NCBI GenBank assembly: GCA_964017045.1
Contig: OZ024808.1
Coordinates: 13,360,284-13,424,283, forward strand
DNA from: Omphiscola glabra
Lineage: Eukaryota; Mollusca; Gastropoda; Lymnaeidae
DNA length: 64,000 nt
Direction of reading: 5' to 3'
The first letter of the stretch is position 1. Every line of letters begins with the position of its first letter. Positions 10,841-23,215 of the stretch are shown one piece after another. The notes under the pieces were generated by a model. That model had not been told where the DNA came from and made no database searches. It saw only the letters and a program-made list of their open reading frames with translations. Made by a program: the position numbers and the translations under genes.

Positions 10841-12980
10841 GCCTTCTTTCGTTGTCTGGAATCACAAATGTTACGGCCTTCATTCGTTGTCTGGTATCAC
10901 AAATGTTACGGCCTTCATTCGTTGTCTGTTATCACAAATGTTACGGCCTTCTTTCATTGTCTGGCATCACAAATGTTACGGCCTTCATTCGTTGTCTGGT
11001 ATCACAAATGTTACGGCCTTCATTCGTTGTCTGGCATCACGAATGTTACGGCCTTCATTCGTTGTCTGGCATCACGAATGTTACGGCCTTCATTCGTTGT
11101 CTGGTATCACAAATGTTACGGCCTTCATTCGTTGTCTGGCATCACAAATGTTACGGCCTTCATTCGTTGTCTGGTATCACAAATGTTACGGCCTTCTTTC
11201 GGTGTCTGGTGTCACGAATGTTACGGCCTTCATTCGTTGTCTGGCATCACAAATGTTACGGTCTTCATTCGTTGTCTGGCATCACAAATGTTACGGCCTT
11301 CATTCGTTGTCTGGTATCACAAATGTTACGGCCTTTATTTGTTGTCTGGCATCACAAATGTTACGGCCTTCATTCGTTATCTGGCATCACAAATGTTACG
11401 GCCTTCATTCGTTGTCTGGCATCACAAATGTTACGGCCTTCATTCGTTGTCTGGCATCTCAAATGTTACGGCCTTCATTCGTTGTCTGGCATCACAAATG
11501 TTAAGGCCTTCATTCGTTGTCTGGCATCACAAATGTTACGGCCTTCATTCGTTATCTGGTATCACAAATGTTACGGCCTTCATTCGTTGCCTGGCATCAC
11601 AAATGTTACGGCCTTCATTCGATGTCTGGTATCACAAATGTTACGGCCTTCATTCGTTGTCTGGCATCACAAATGTTACGGCCTTCATTCGTTGTCGGCA
11701 TCACAAATGTTACGGCCTTCATTCGTTGTCTGGCATCTCAAATGTTACGGCCTTCATTCGTTGTCTGGCATCACAAATGTTACGGCCTTCATTCGTTGTC
11801 TGGCATCACAAATGTTACGGCCTTCATTCGTTGTCTGGCATCACAAATGTTACGGCCTTCATTCGTTGTCTGGCATTACAAATGTTGCGGCCTTCATTCG
11901 TTATCTGGTATCACAAATGTTACGGCCTTCATTCGTTATCTGGTATCACAAATGTTACGGCCTTCATTCGTTGTCTGGTATCACAAATGTTACGGCCTTC
12001 ATTCGTTATCTGGTATCACAAATGTTACGGCCTTCATTCGTTATCTGGTATCACAAATGTTACGGCCTTCATTCGTTGTCTGGCATCACAAATGTTACGG
12101 CCTTCATTCGTTGTCTGGCATCACAAATGTTACGTCCTTCATTCGTTGTCTGGCATCACAAATGTTACGGCCTTCATTTGTTATCTGGCATCACAAATGT
12201 TACGGCCTTCATTCGTTGTCTGGCATCACAAATGTTACGGCCTTCATTCGTTGTCTGGCATCACAAATGTTACGGCCTTCATTCGTTGTCTGGTATCACA
12301 AATGTTACGGCCTTCATTCGTTGTCTGGTATCACAAATGTTACGGCCTTCATTCGTTGTCTGGTATCACAAATGTTACGGCCTTCATTCGTTGTCTGGCA
12401 TCACAAATGTTACGGCCTTCATTCGTTGTCTGGCATCACAAATGTTACGGCCTTCATTCGTTGTCTGGCATCACAAATGTTACGGCCTTCATTCGTTGTC
12501 TGGTATCACAAATGTTACGGCCTTCATTCGTTGTCTGGTATCACAAATGTTACGTCCTTCATTCGTTGTCTGGTATCACAAATGTTACGGCCTTCATTCG
12601 TTATCTGGCATCACAAATGTTACGGCCTTCATTCGTTGTCTGGCATAACAAATGTTACGGCCTTCATTCGTTGTCTGGCATCACAAATGTTACGGCCTTC
12701 ATTCGTTGTCTGGTATCACAAATGTTACGGCCTTCATTCGTTGTCTGGTATCACAAATGTTACGGCCTTCATTCGTTGTCTGGTATCACAAATGTTACGG
12801 CCTTCATTCGTTGTCTGGTATCACAAATGTAACGGCCTTCATTCGTTGTCTGGCATCACAAATGTTACGGCCTTCATTCGTTGTCTGGTATCACAAATGT
12901 TACGGCCTTCATTCGTTGTCTGGTATCACAAATGTTACGGCCTTCATTCGTTGTCTGGTATCACAAATATTACGGCCTTC
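10841..12980. repeat. 35-bp minisatellite, about 61 copies
   Basis: The unit begins GGCCTTCATTCGTTGTCTGG and continues with YATCACAAATGTTAC. Most copies differ only at the C/T in GGYATC or G/A in GTTRTC. One unit near 11695 lacks 2 bp. The plus-strand unit has no stop in any frame and 35 is not a multiple of 3, so three overlapping frames stay open for hundreds of codons. These are artefacts, not genes. Confidence 0.97.
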
Positions 12981-12984
12981 TTAA

Positions 12985-13725
12985 GACTTCACATGTTAGG
13001 ATATTCCTTCTTACACTTAAACAAATCCTGCAGTAGTTATGTTTACTGTATGGTCAGTAGACTCCACGTGATCTAGGGATTACACCACTATCCCAGGATA
13101 TAAATAAAAAACTCCAGGATGAAAATACAACAGTTCTTTAAAAGTTATTTACACAGACGAGCTACCAATTCAAGAAAATGTCCTCTGCTCAAACATCATT
13201 ACAATGGCACTGATCATTTAAAAGTACACAATCCAATCCTTATTAAACAGGTATGAAGTAACCTCGCACTACCACAGGTGTTCATCACGATCTCACTCTA
13301 TCACACAGCCCTCGTTCGTGAACCTTTGAAAAAACTCCCTTGTCTCACGCCTTGTATCCATTCACTTGTTTATTAGTATTTCTCTGTCATCCGATGGCCA
13401 TTTAGCCACAATAATACATTTCATGACATAACCCTTGGACCAAAACGTGGTCACACTTACAACAGTGATTCTCATACCAAACTCTCACCATCCATGGAAA
13501 AAACGTTTCATTCCAAAAGTTCAAGCTATTAAGTCTAGTACACAACACTAATTAGTTATATTGCATTAAAAAAATAGCTCAGTGAGATTATTGTTTTCCT
13601 GGTTTCGAATAACTGTTAATTTTGTATGTGCCAAAGCCAATTTTCTGTTGATATTTAAGTTAGGGTTGTTGTATATTAGCAAATGAGGTTTTATATGTGA
13701 CAACTTTAACGTAATATCTTTCTCT
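12985..13725. other. Spacer, possible unclassified repeat
   Basis: No open frame of note. The relatively GC-balanced stretch 13080-13500 resembles transposon-derived non-coding sequence, but I could not find its ends. Confidence 0.35.
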
Positions 13726-13731
13726 TACTGT

Positions 13732-14098
13732 GCCCCCAAACAATGGAATTCTCTTCCACTACACATCCGCAATATATCAACTATCACAGCCTTCAAAACT
13801 GCACTCAAAACTCATCTCTTTAAACTCTACTACCCCGACTGATTCCCCACATCTGACCGATAAACGCTGCTGCTGGCCGCCGTCCATGGCTTGTCATGTA
13901 AAAGTTCTGGGGTGGATGAGGTGAATATGCATTAGATTTTGTTTTGTCTTTATACAGCTGTTCTTTATTATATATATGTATTTTATGTTATTGTCACCAT
14001 TATGTCTCTTTTTTAATATTTTTATGTACAGCGCGGTGAGCCTAGCCCTAGGCTGGGGTACAGCGCTATATAAGACAACAAATAATAATAATAATATC
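13732..14098 (+). mobile_element. CR1/L2-like LINE 3' end
   Basis: Frame from 13732 to the TGA at 13840-13842 reads APKQWNSLPLHIRN, then AFKTALKTHLFKLYYPD. This is the typical C-terminus of CR1/L2-type LINE proteins (WNSLP, FK..LKTHLF). The 3' UTR ends with a GCGCTATATAA block and an (AAT)n run at about 14082-14098, the usual tail for such elements. Everything 5' of this is missing. Confidence 0.8.
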
Positions 14099-14099
14099 C

Positions 14100-16080
14100 A
14101 GATTACCTGACATTGTAGGACGTCATTTGAACCTTCTTGGCTGCAAATACACGTCATACAAAACCCTGTGCTATATAATTTATTGGTAAAAATGAAATTC
14201 TCGGTATTATTATTTATTTTTTTTAAAAGTAATTTTACCACTGAAAGCTAATGCGATGTATTAAAATGTCTATAAATGACAATTTTCTATAAAAAATCTT
14301 GTTAAAAAAAGATTACAATTAAGTAACTAAATTTTAATTAAATTGATCAATTGTTCCTTAGAGTAAAAAAAAAGAGAAGAAAAATGATATTAAATTACAT
14401 GAAATTTAGTCATATGAAAGTATAGCTTTGAAATGTTATGACCAGGTCTATACAATTGATCTAATCCCCATTTTAAAAAAAATAAATAAATCCTAGAATA
14501 AATTTACATTACGAAAAAATAAATATACTATTTATGCTTCCGCTGATACACAGTGTAAATGTGATGTGAAACGGGGTAAACAAGGAAATATAATGGGCTG
14601 GACACACAAGTCTGAACACTTTAAAGAGAAAAACAATGTGCATTTAGTTTTAAAATAGTTATCAGTCTAACGCTGTTACTGAGCTGTGGCCTAGAAAAAT
14701 TAAAATCATATTTATTTTCTTATATTTTAGTGTTTGGAAATAATTTTATTATATATAAATATATTCTCTGCATCTACATATAATGATAACACTTTGTTTA
14801 CTAATGATACTACTTTGTGTACTATGACAAAACTTTGTATACTATGATATCACTTTGTGTACCATGATACGACTTTGTGTACTATGATACCACTTTGTGT
14901 ACTATGATACACTTTGTGTACTAGGATGCCACTTTGAGCACTATGACACCACTTTGTGTACTATGATAGCCTATTGCAATTCGTGAACAAAGACGATGGA
15001 AATCGAATAGTGCCTTAGTGTTTCTAATAATTAAGAGACCATATGCGGCACAAAAAACGCTTATAGAAAATTAGCCTGCGGTCATATATATAAATATATT
15101 TTCAATATTTCAATTTTCTAAAGTAATACATTATATTTTTTTTTCTTTTTAAATCTTATCGTTGGTATTATTTTAATCTTTATCTGCTCCTTATCGTTTT
15201 AATTAAACATTTCCTTCTTACACTTTTACTTAAACTGAGTAATGTTCCTTTGATAAGTTAGTTTCAATAATCTTTTTTACGGAGCTGATACAATGGTGTA
15301 GGAAAAGTACGATACATTTTTTAAACACTTGAAATTTTTTTTGTGTGTTTGTTTTTCTTGCAGTTTTATGTTTATTTATAAAAATGTATTATTTTAGCTG
15401 GAATTTGTGAAATTTGGACAATGATCACTATGCTTAAATCAATTATATTTAGTACGATGTCTTCCTCAATTGATGCTTTTAAATAGAATTGTACACACAC
15501 ATTTCATTTAATGAATCAAACATCAGGAATGGCATCACTGCCACATAAAATCTATAATAGTAAGTTAGAACATACATGATAAATAGTTTTTTTTAAATTT
15601 GTAATAATATTGTTTAATTTTTATAAATGTCAAAAGCTTTCTGTTGGGGGAGTTAAGTATTAAAAACTATTTAAAAGGGGTTAAACTGGATTACCTTTCT
15701 TTAGCGCGGCATTCTACTCAAACTTGGGATTTATTGTTATAGATTTTATATAAAACTAACCGAAAGCGTAAAAAATTAGAAAAATTTAATTTTTGCACAT
15801 AAAAAAAATAAGTGTACAAAAATATATATAAAATGTGTTTCAATTTAAAAAAAGTTATTCTGGTACTAGTTATTATTTTAAAATTGTAGGCATAACTGGA
15901 CTACACACTTAAACAATTATGTTAAAAATTAAATTTAAAAAAAAAAAATTCTTTATATATTTTAGTAAATAAAAAAATAAAAATTTTATTACGTAAAGGG
16001 ATAAAAATGAAGGACCTGCAAACAAATTAGTTAACTAATTATAAAAGTGTTGGACTGCGATAATGCTTTAAAACAGATTA
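14100..16080. other. AT-rich spacer
   Basis: Very AT-rich sequence with poly-A and poly-T runs and the short 20-bp repeat patch at 14790-14965. No coding or RNA features recognised. Confidence 0.6.
14790..14965. repeat. 20-bp degenerate repeat patch
   Basis: About 8 copies of TTTGTGTACTATGATACCAC with variants. It is related to the array at 8185-8690. Confidence 0.8.
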
Positions 16081-16089
16081 AATAGACAC

Positions 16090-17019
16090 GAACCATCTGT
16101 GTCAATATAACAATATATATTAAGCTTTAATAATAATTTTACAATTTACCTAAGCAAACATTTAGGCACATGCCTTCATCAGTACAACAATACATATGAA
16201 TAAGTATAAATCAAATTTACGTTGCATATATATAGATATGTCCTGCCTAAAAAGAGAGATACAATAGGAGTGGGCGAAAAGAAACAGACAGAAACAAAAT
16301 AAATAAGAATGGAAAGGAAGTGACTTGAAGTAAAATTGAAAAGATCAATCAGGAAAAGTCATGGCAGTTACGTAAAATTGTGGATTTGGTTTATCCCATA
16401 ACGTACCAAATATTGTTATTAATTTATTCTCCAAATAGATCCTTTCCGGTCGGTTACTAGTATACACTATACCAGTAACTGCGATGACTAAATTGCCATT
16501 ATAGTTAGTGCTATTGAATTGTTTGGAAACGGGACAGAGAGCCTGTTTATTTATGATATAGAGATGTTCTCTAAACCGGTCTACAAGGCGACGACATGTA
16601 TTTCCTACATATAATTTAACGCACTTTTGACAAAGGATGGTGTAAATCACGTTGCGACTTGTGCAGGTAAAGCCATCCATTATTTTGAATATTTCCAGAG
16701 GGAAAGTGATCTTATCAACTTGAATCACGTAGGGACATGTGTTACATCGGCTACGATTGCAACTTTTGGTGCCTTTATGCACTTGAATAGCCGGGAGGTG
16801 GCTTCTAACTAGTATGTCCCTAAAGCTATTGTCCCTCCAGAAGCGAAAAAAAAGGAGGTTTTCTGAAAACCTCATTGGTGGCAGGGTCTGCAAAAGAATT
16901 GATCGGTTTTTCAGAACCAGAAAACGAGCTTTAAGGTTATGTGGATGAAAAGTCAAAATAAATTTAGACCTATCACTAGCGTCAGAATGAGTGGCTTTAA
17001 AATAATCTTGTCTAGTCAT
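16090..17019 (-). mobile_element. Penelope-like element, 3' part with GIY-YIG endonuclease
   Basis: A 224-codon minus-strand frame (ATG at 17019, stop at 16345) ends in a GIY-YIG nuclease domain: VIYTILCQKC...LYVGNTCRRLVDRFREH, with a later ERIYLENKLI supplying the expected glutamate and a GT...P.P close. Upstream lie HPHNLKARFLVLKNR and the FRDILVRSHLP / CNRSRCNTCPY block typical of the linker before the endonuclease in Penelope-like elements. The reverse transcriptase is missing, so the copy is 5'-truncated. The frame itself shows no stop. The 3' UTR (16090-16344) contains GATGAAGGCATGTGCC on the minus strand, a motif style common in this group. Confidence 0.88.
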
Positions 17020-17138
17020 GTCTTTAACTCGAGTGACAGCTGTCTAGTCATGCATTTAACTAGAGTGACAGCTGTCTAGTCATGCATTTAACTCGAGTGA
17101 CAGCTGTCTAGTCATGCATTTAACTCGAGTGACAGCTG
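17011..17138. repeat. 32-bp tandem repeat, 4 copies
   Basis: TCTAGTCATGCATTTAACTC plus GAGTGACAGCTG, exactly four units of 32 bp. The first unit overlaps the start of the Penelope-like frame, so the array sits at the truncation point of that element. Confidence 0.9.
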
Positions 17139-17520
17139 CTTTTAAAACTTACTCATGATATGACTTGCGTCGCAAAAAATCCAACATTTCAGCCGTCCTT
17201 TCCCAAAAATCCTCAAAATTACTACAGAATCTTCTCAGCCTCAGCGACTGAGAAGAAGGGATGGAGTTGTAGCACAGATTTAAATTTCACAAATGAAACC
17301 AAAAACCCATAAGTCAGCTGAAATAAGAACCACTAAGTCCTAAGAATGATTAGACCAAAACCTCCCTTAAGACAACGCCTGTGGTGAAAGTGCGAAAAAC
17401 AAGAATTTGACCTTCACAGAGAGTATTTTAAATATTATAGCTACGGAAATGTAACTGCTATGGCACCAAGAGGATTAAACTTTTTTTTTTATTTTCGTTT
17501 GAAGCTTCTAATTTATATTT

Positions 17521-17592
17521 AAGCTATAAATATTTCATATTTCAAATCTAAGGAAATTTTTAGAAATATTTTCATAGCAATTTAAAAAATAG

Positions 17593-17644
<52 letters not shown>

Positions 17645-17715
17645 TATTTTTTAAATTGCTATGAAAATATTTCTAAAATTTTCCTTAGATTTGAAATATG
17701 AAATATTTATAGCTT
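17521..17715. repeat. Long hairpin, 78-bp arms around a poly-T
   Basis: The left arm 17521-17598 (AAGCTATAAATATTTC...) is almost perfectly complementary to the right arm 17638-17715 (...GAAATATTTATAGCTT). The loop is about 39 T. A third partial copy of the left arm follows at 17716-17772. Possible causes are a foldback element or an assembly fold-back. Confidence 0.88.
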
Positions 17716-18156
17716 CATATTTCAAATCTAAGGAAAAAATTTTTTTAGAAATATTTTCATAGCAATTTAAAAAAAAAAAAATGAAAGGAATCAATGTTGT
17801 CAACAAATTCAAAAGTTATCAAGAGTTCTCACTTAATGTTTAAGAAATGAAATTTCCAATCTCGCCTTCATCACCTACAACCTCACAACGTGATTTCATC
17901 CATTTTAAATTACAGAATAATTGTTATTTTACTTTTCAGCCGTCATGCTGTTGTTTTTTGATGAATTGATTTTACTGTATCGAATGTTTATTTAAATGTC
18001 TTTAACAAACTTAAAAAAAAAACAACAAAAAAATTAATTTCTCGTGCAGAATGAATATTTTTTTTTGTTTATTTTTGTTTAAAGATGTAAGTTTACAATT
18101 TAAAAAAAAAAAAAATCAACATTTCTTAATTTCCTTTCATAACAATGTCCTCTTGA

Positions 18157-21100
18157 TTAACCGAATGGTCTCTCGCAAATGTAGCTCATGGGATTTTCAC
18201 ATTCACAGTCATCTAACATCAGGGAATCTGGCCACACTGCTCCGCAGTCTTGATTGCGACCATACCCGTTGTCTGGCTGAAAATCTTGGAAAATGTTTAT
18301 TTTTAGAACGGGATCTATGACCCGACTGCTGTTGGCCCATATAAACGAACCTTCTGTGGCCCTGTCGTCCAGACCGATCCATGTGAAGTAGGGTGGCGTC
18401 ATGATTTCACCCAAGAGACGAAATTTGTCTAGGCTGTCCATGACCAGGAGACGCGCATCAAGACACTGGCAGACAGACTCGGCGTCTGTGTAATTGAGTG
18501 GCTCGGTCAAGTACGCGACGTTTAGCGTAACATTGCCTCCACTGATCACACTGGCAAAGAAAATGAATTAAAACATTTTTCAAAATATTTTATTAAAAAA
18601 AATTGATATCAATTACCTAAAAGAGGGAAATAATCTTAATGTAACTGGTGCCAAAAATTATCTATAACATAATATAAAAACATAAGAAAAAACGTGCATA
18701 TAAAACAATACATCTTAATCAAAACCTACTGTTTGAAATAAAATATCAAAATACACCATTCTCTTTGTAGCGATGTCCCTAACACAACTTGATGGCGGTG
18801 ATTTAACTAAATAAACTTCCCGATAATTTCGCTAAAGGAAATTCTAAAAAGGTATCTGAAGTCCGTTTGGTGCGTTAAATGCTCAGCTGTTTTAAAGCAT
18901 GAGATGATACTATAAATAGATCTAAAAGTAAAAGGAGTTGTGGCATAGGAATATTAAATTTATTTTCAGGGGCGTCGATGTACGGGGGCGTGTGCATAGC
19001 ACTAAAGTAAAATCTGAAGAGGTACGTGACTTGAACGCAAAGTATGACAAAGTAGTGCTGAGTATGACAAAGTATGACTTAGTATGATTAAGTATTACAA
19101 AGTATGACAACGCCGTGACAAATTATGACTTATGACGAAGTATGACAAAGTATGACTAAGTATGACGAAGTATAATGAAGTATCACAAAGTATGATAAAC
19201 TATGGACTAAATATAACACAGTTTGACTAAGTTTGACTAAGTATGACTAAGGACGATTCAAACATGAACGAGAAAGATTAAAGACATTAAATTTCGATGA
19301 AAAATACCAGTTTTAAAAGTTTGTTATCTAAAAAATAAATTTGTAATGACGTCATTCATACGTCACAGTCATGTTTCTACCGTAAAACAATAGAAAAGTT
19401 GTTTACGGCTTTTCCTGGAAATCGTCACATATAGTGATATATTTGTGGGCCCTAGTTGTAACGATACTTACCGAAATAAAGGATTCAAGTAAACGTCACC
19501 CTCGGATGTGTTCGTTGGTGGCTCGTTATCCCGTAGAAGACTGGCCGGTGTGCACAGGTTGGTGTCTTTATTGTACAAGAAACTATGACATTTCCATTGA
19601 AACCTGATCGATACAATGATAGAAATTCGGTTATAAATACCATCAGGTTAAAGTACCGCCAGAATCTCCGTTATCTTTTTAAAGCCACCAACGAGATTGT
19701 TGATTTTGACCTAAGGATAATCTATTTCTTTTAGTAATATATATTTTTTACACAGTTTTAGTAATTCTAACTCAGTAATTTTATCCGCGATTTTCTTAAA
19801 CATTCGTTGTTTGAAAATAAGATTTTCTATCGATTAAACTACATATTGACAATATTTTTAATTTAAAAGTTTATTTAAATAAAATATTATAAAAGTAAGT
19901 CTAGATTTATTCAGTAACAATTTTAAAAACATGAAACAGATTCGCGAGTCCGACTGAGACGAATGTTTACAAAACAAATTGTTGACTGCATTCAGCTTGG
20001 AATAATTACAAAAGCAAAAAGTTCAAACACTGCATTTGAACTTATGAAATATGACAAACTAATCTTTTAAATTGATACATTTAGGATTTATTTGTAAAAT
20101 AAAAAAAACGTTAATTGGTTTAATACGATCCGATTTCAGAAACAAAACAAAAACCCAACCGGTTTACCAAAAATCCGAGAAGAATTTAACTATAATAAAC
20201 ACATCTTTTAAATACATACAAATCCTAACAACAATAACCTTAGATTATCTATTGAACCAAATAGCCTTAGAATATCCATTGTCAACTAAATAACCTTAGA
20301 ATATCTATTATCAACCAAATAATCTTAAAATATATCTTGTCAAATAAATAAATAGCCATGTACTATATATTATGAACCATATAACCTTAGTATCTGTTCT
20401 GAACTAAATGAACTTAGACTATCTATTCTCAACCAAATAATCTTATAAAATATATTCTCAAATATACTATCTATTCTTAACTAAATATGAACTAAGTGAC
20501 CTAAGAATAATTATTCTCAAACAGAAAATATAACACCAAATATAACACCCAATCTCAACCAAATAAATTAAACATTTGGTTATGTTATGGCTAATGTCCA
20601 CGGCTTTACTCCAATCCAACATTTAAGAAATCATAATGCAGCAATGTCATTGATCACTTCCGTCGAAAAAACATACACACACACACAAACACACTCACAC
20701 ACACACGCACACGCGCGCGCGCGAGCGAGAGCAGCTGTTCCACAATGTTATAATAGATGTGACAAGACCGTACCCTCATTGTGTTGAACTTCTTTAAAAC
20801 AACTCTCTCAAAAACATAATTGTATATCCACTTCTCTATGCTCTACATCAAGGATGCTCGCTCACATTTCTTGATTCATATTGTTCTTTGTGTGATTTGA
20901 TTTACAGTCGTCTTTGCGATTCAATAAAAAATAATTTGAAATACTGCAAAATGTATTGGCACTTCTGCAGGATGTGCAGAGCAAAAAAAATCCGTAAATT
21001 CGTACAAGATATCTGAAGGTTTAACGAAGAAAGCGCGTCAGCCAATGAATGCTTCGCACAGAAGACTTCATCGTCAGACGCAGTAAGGAAAACAGAAAGG

Positions 21101-23215
21101 AGAAATTTTGAACTCAGCTTGTAAGAAGCGTTATAAATATAATAGAGAAAAGAAGGAGGCTACGAGAAATAAAATAATTTTATGGATAGAAGCGAAACAG
21201 AGTATGGGAAAACCCGAACAATGACTCAACAAAACAGCGAAAGTATGTTGCTAAACGCTCTTTTGTGTCAGTCCCCCCCCCCCGCCCCCAAGGTTTGCCC
21301 ATAGTTAAATTTACATATTTTCTCATGCTTAAACTGATTGCATGAACGCTTTTATAATTTTCCAGTAGCGTCGTCTTTAGTTGTCATTATTATTATTATT
21401 ATTATTTTATAGTGTCTGTTATACTTAAGTTAAATTATATGTTTGTTAAAGTTTGTAAAAGTATACGAAAAACTATTTTTTTCCCTTCGTTTTGACAACA
21501 GGAAAAAATTAATAAAACATAACAATAAATAAAATTGAAAACAAACAAACAAACAAACAAACACCTGTCTACTTACTTAGTTCTCCAAAGAACTTCTTGA
21601 ATTAAAAAAAAACAAGAACATATCTATGTTATCTAAAGCAATTTTTCCTTAAGTAGTGTTCACGAACCAGCAGTGGTCCACCAACCTTGCGTTGACAGTC
21701 CACGAATCAATGAGACAAGACAGTGGAATGGGGCCAATCCAACTTTCACCATCATCATCATGTCCCTTACTCCTGGGACCGTTGGGGCGCCACAGATGAC
21801 ATGAAAACTATCCTTCTCCATTCCTCTCGGCACGACGCATAGCTTTGCCCAGTTTTAATCCCGTCCACTCTTTGATGTTATCTTTACCATCTTTTTCTCT
21901 GTCTTCCTCTTCTTCTCCCTCCTCTTTACTGTACTAACTTTACCAGCCGTATAAAAAATACAAGAACATTGTAGAGCAGTTGACTGGTTATCTCACCAAG
22001 GCCATCACAAATTACCTCCAATTATATTTGACAGCTTACCTCGCCTTACAGTTGACAGCACAAGATAGTCTTGACTTATCCACCCAGCCGAGTGAGAGGC
22101 GCTGTGGTCCACACGTTTCTGGTGTCATTTTCTGATAAACCGTTACAGAAGCGGTAGTAAAATTCGTCGCCCATTTCCAAATTGTTACTGGAAGTGGAAT
22201 ACCAAATTGTTACTGGAAGTGGAATACCAAATTGTATCAGGAAGTGGCATACCAAATTGTAACAGGAAGTGGAATACCAAATTGTAACAGGAAGTGGAAT
22301 ACCAAATTGTAACAGGAAGTGGAATACCAAATTGTAACAGGAAGTGGAATATCAAATTGTAACAGGAAGTGGAATACCAAATTGTATCAGGAAGTGGAAT
22401 ACATAATTCTTACAGGAAATGGATTAACTAATTGTTAAAGATAGTGAACTAACTAATTTTTGCAGAAAATTGAAAAACCGTATTGTTACTGAAGTGGAAT
22501 GCCTAATTTTTACAGGGTATGGAAAACCTAGTTGTTACAGGAAGTGTAATACATTATTATCACATAAACTTGAAAACCTAATTACTTATTGTTACTGGAA
22601 GGGCAATTCAAAATTGTTATGGGAAGTGGAATACCTCATTCTAACAGGAAGTAGAAAAAGTAATTGTTATCGAAAGTGGAATTTAAAGTCGTCACAGGAA
22701 GGGGAATACATAATTGTTACAGGAAAGAGAACACCCAATTTTTTTTACAGAAAGTAGAATACGTAATTACTATAGTTACTGGAACATCTAATTGTTACAG
22801 AGAGTGAAAAGCCTAATTACAACAGGAAGTGGAATACCTTATTGTAAACCGAACTTTGAAAAAGACCGCTTCTTAAAATTATTTCTTAACTTTGTTTTCC
22901 TTACATTGAAAAAAATGCAACTTACTTATAGCTCTGTAATAATTTTAATGTCATTTTAACACTGATCACTGTAAATCTAAATGAAAATAGCGAATCAACA
23001 TTTCTAAACGTCTATGTACATTTGAAAACCTAAGTAATCATATTGTATGATTTTAACTACCTTTTACAAAACTTAAAAATCATAACTTCATTTTAATGTT
23101 GATCATTATTATTTAAATGAATTTTCGTGTCAATAATAAACAAAGCCATTTGCCCAGTTTAAAAAAAGAAAGAAAATATTTATATAAACTTACCCCAAAA
23201 TATGTAAGCTAACAT
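18157..23215 (-). CDS. CTL2: secreted PAN-like / C-type lectin protein, 4 coding exons
   Basis: Exons are 23194-23215, 22040-22187, 19472-19603 and 18157-18550, together exactly 231 codons plus stop. The first exon (MLAYIFW plus one base, donor GGGTAAGT) joins in phase 1 to an acceptor CACTTCCAG, giving a hydrophobic leader. ATATAA at 23241-23248 (minus) is a candidate TATA box. Residues about 35-100 contain CGPQRL, SCAVNC and KCHSFLYN...CTPASLL, a PAN/Apple-like pattern. Residues 101-231 are a C-type lectin domain: PLNYTDAESVCQC, WIGLDDRATEGSFIW, QPDNGYGRNQDC and a closing MSYICERPFG. QPD is the tripeptide usually linked to galactose-type binding; the expected WND is not seen. The first acceptor sits inside a minisatellite built from its own sequence. 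It is the most diverged of the three lectins here. Extracellular recognition is the likely role. Confidence 0.83.
19030..19255. repeat. 10-bp repeat AAGTATGACT, intron of CTL2 region
   Basis: About 20 imperfect copies of AAGTATGACA or AAGTATGACT with drifting spacing. It lies in the CTL2 intron between exons 3 and 4. Confidence 0.85.
20190..20530. repeat. About 30-bp degenerate repeat in CTL2 intron
   Basis: AACCTTAGAATATCTATT and CAACCAAATAA recur about ten times with heavy divergence. Confidence 0.7.
20676..20734. repeat. CA/CG dinucleotide microsatellite
   Basis: An (AC)n run grades into (CG)n and (AG)n. The open frame across it is an artefact. Confidence 0.9.
21742..21930 (-). mobile_element. 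LINE tail family A fragment in CTL2 intron
   Basis: The minus strand matches the element at 2168-2507. It opens on the plus strand with ATCATCATCATGTCCCTTAC (the trinucleotide tail and terminal sequence) and decays in the basic GRRRGRQRK region. It is short and diverged. Confidence 0.8.
22180..22440. repeat. 25-bp minisatellite containing the CTL2 splice acceptor
   Basis: About 9-10 regular units of ACCAAATTGTWACWGGAAGT plus GGAAT. On the minus strand a unit reads ATTCCACTTCC-AG/TG-TWACAATTTGG, which is the CTL2 exon-2 acceptor together with its first exon bases. Two units keep AG (cuts after 22188 and 22213); the rest have TG. Degenerate related sequence continues to about 22850. Confidence 0.88.

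Noticed and set aside
10833..13076. Four long plus-strand open frames (110-654 codons) rich in tryptophan, histidine and cysteine
   Set aside because: All are translations of the stop-free 35-bp repeat in different frames, with no start context, splice signals or non-repeat domain.
20990..21250. Possible second Penelope-like 3' end (GAAGACTTCATCGTCAGACG)
   Set aside because: Only a short resemblance to the 16.1-kb UTR; no coding remnant supports it.
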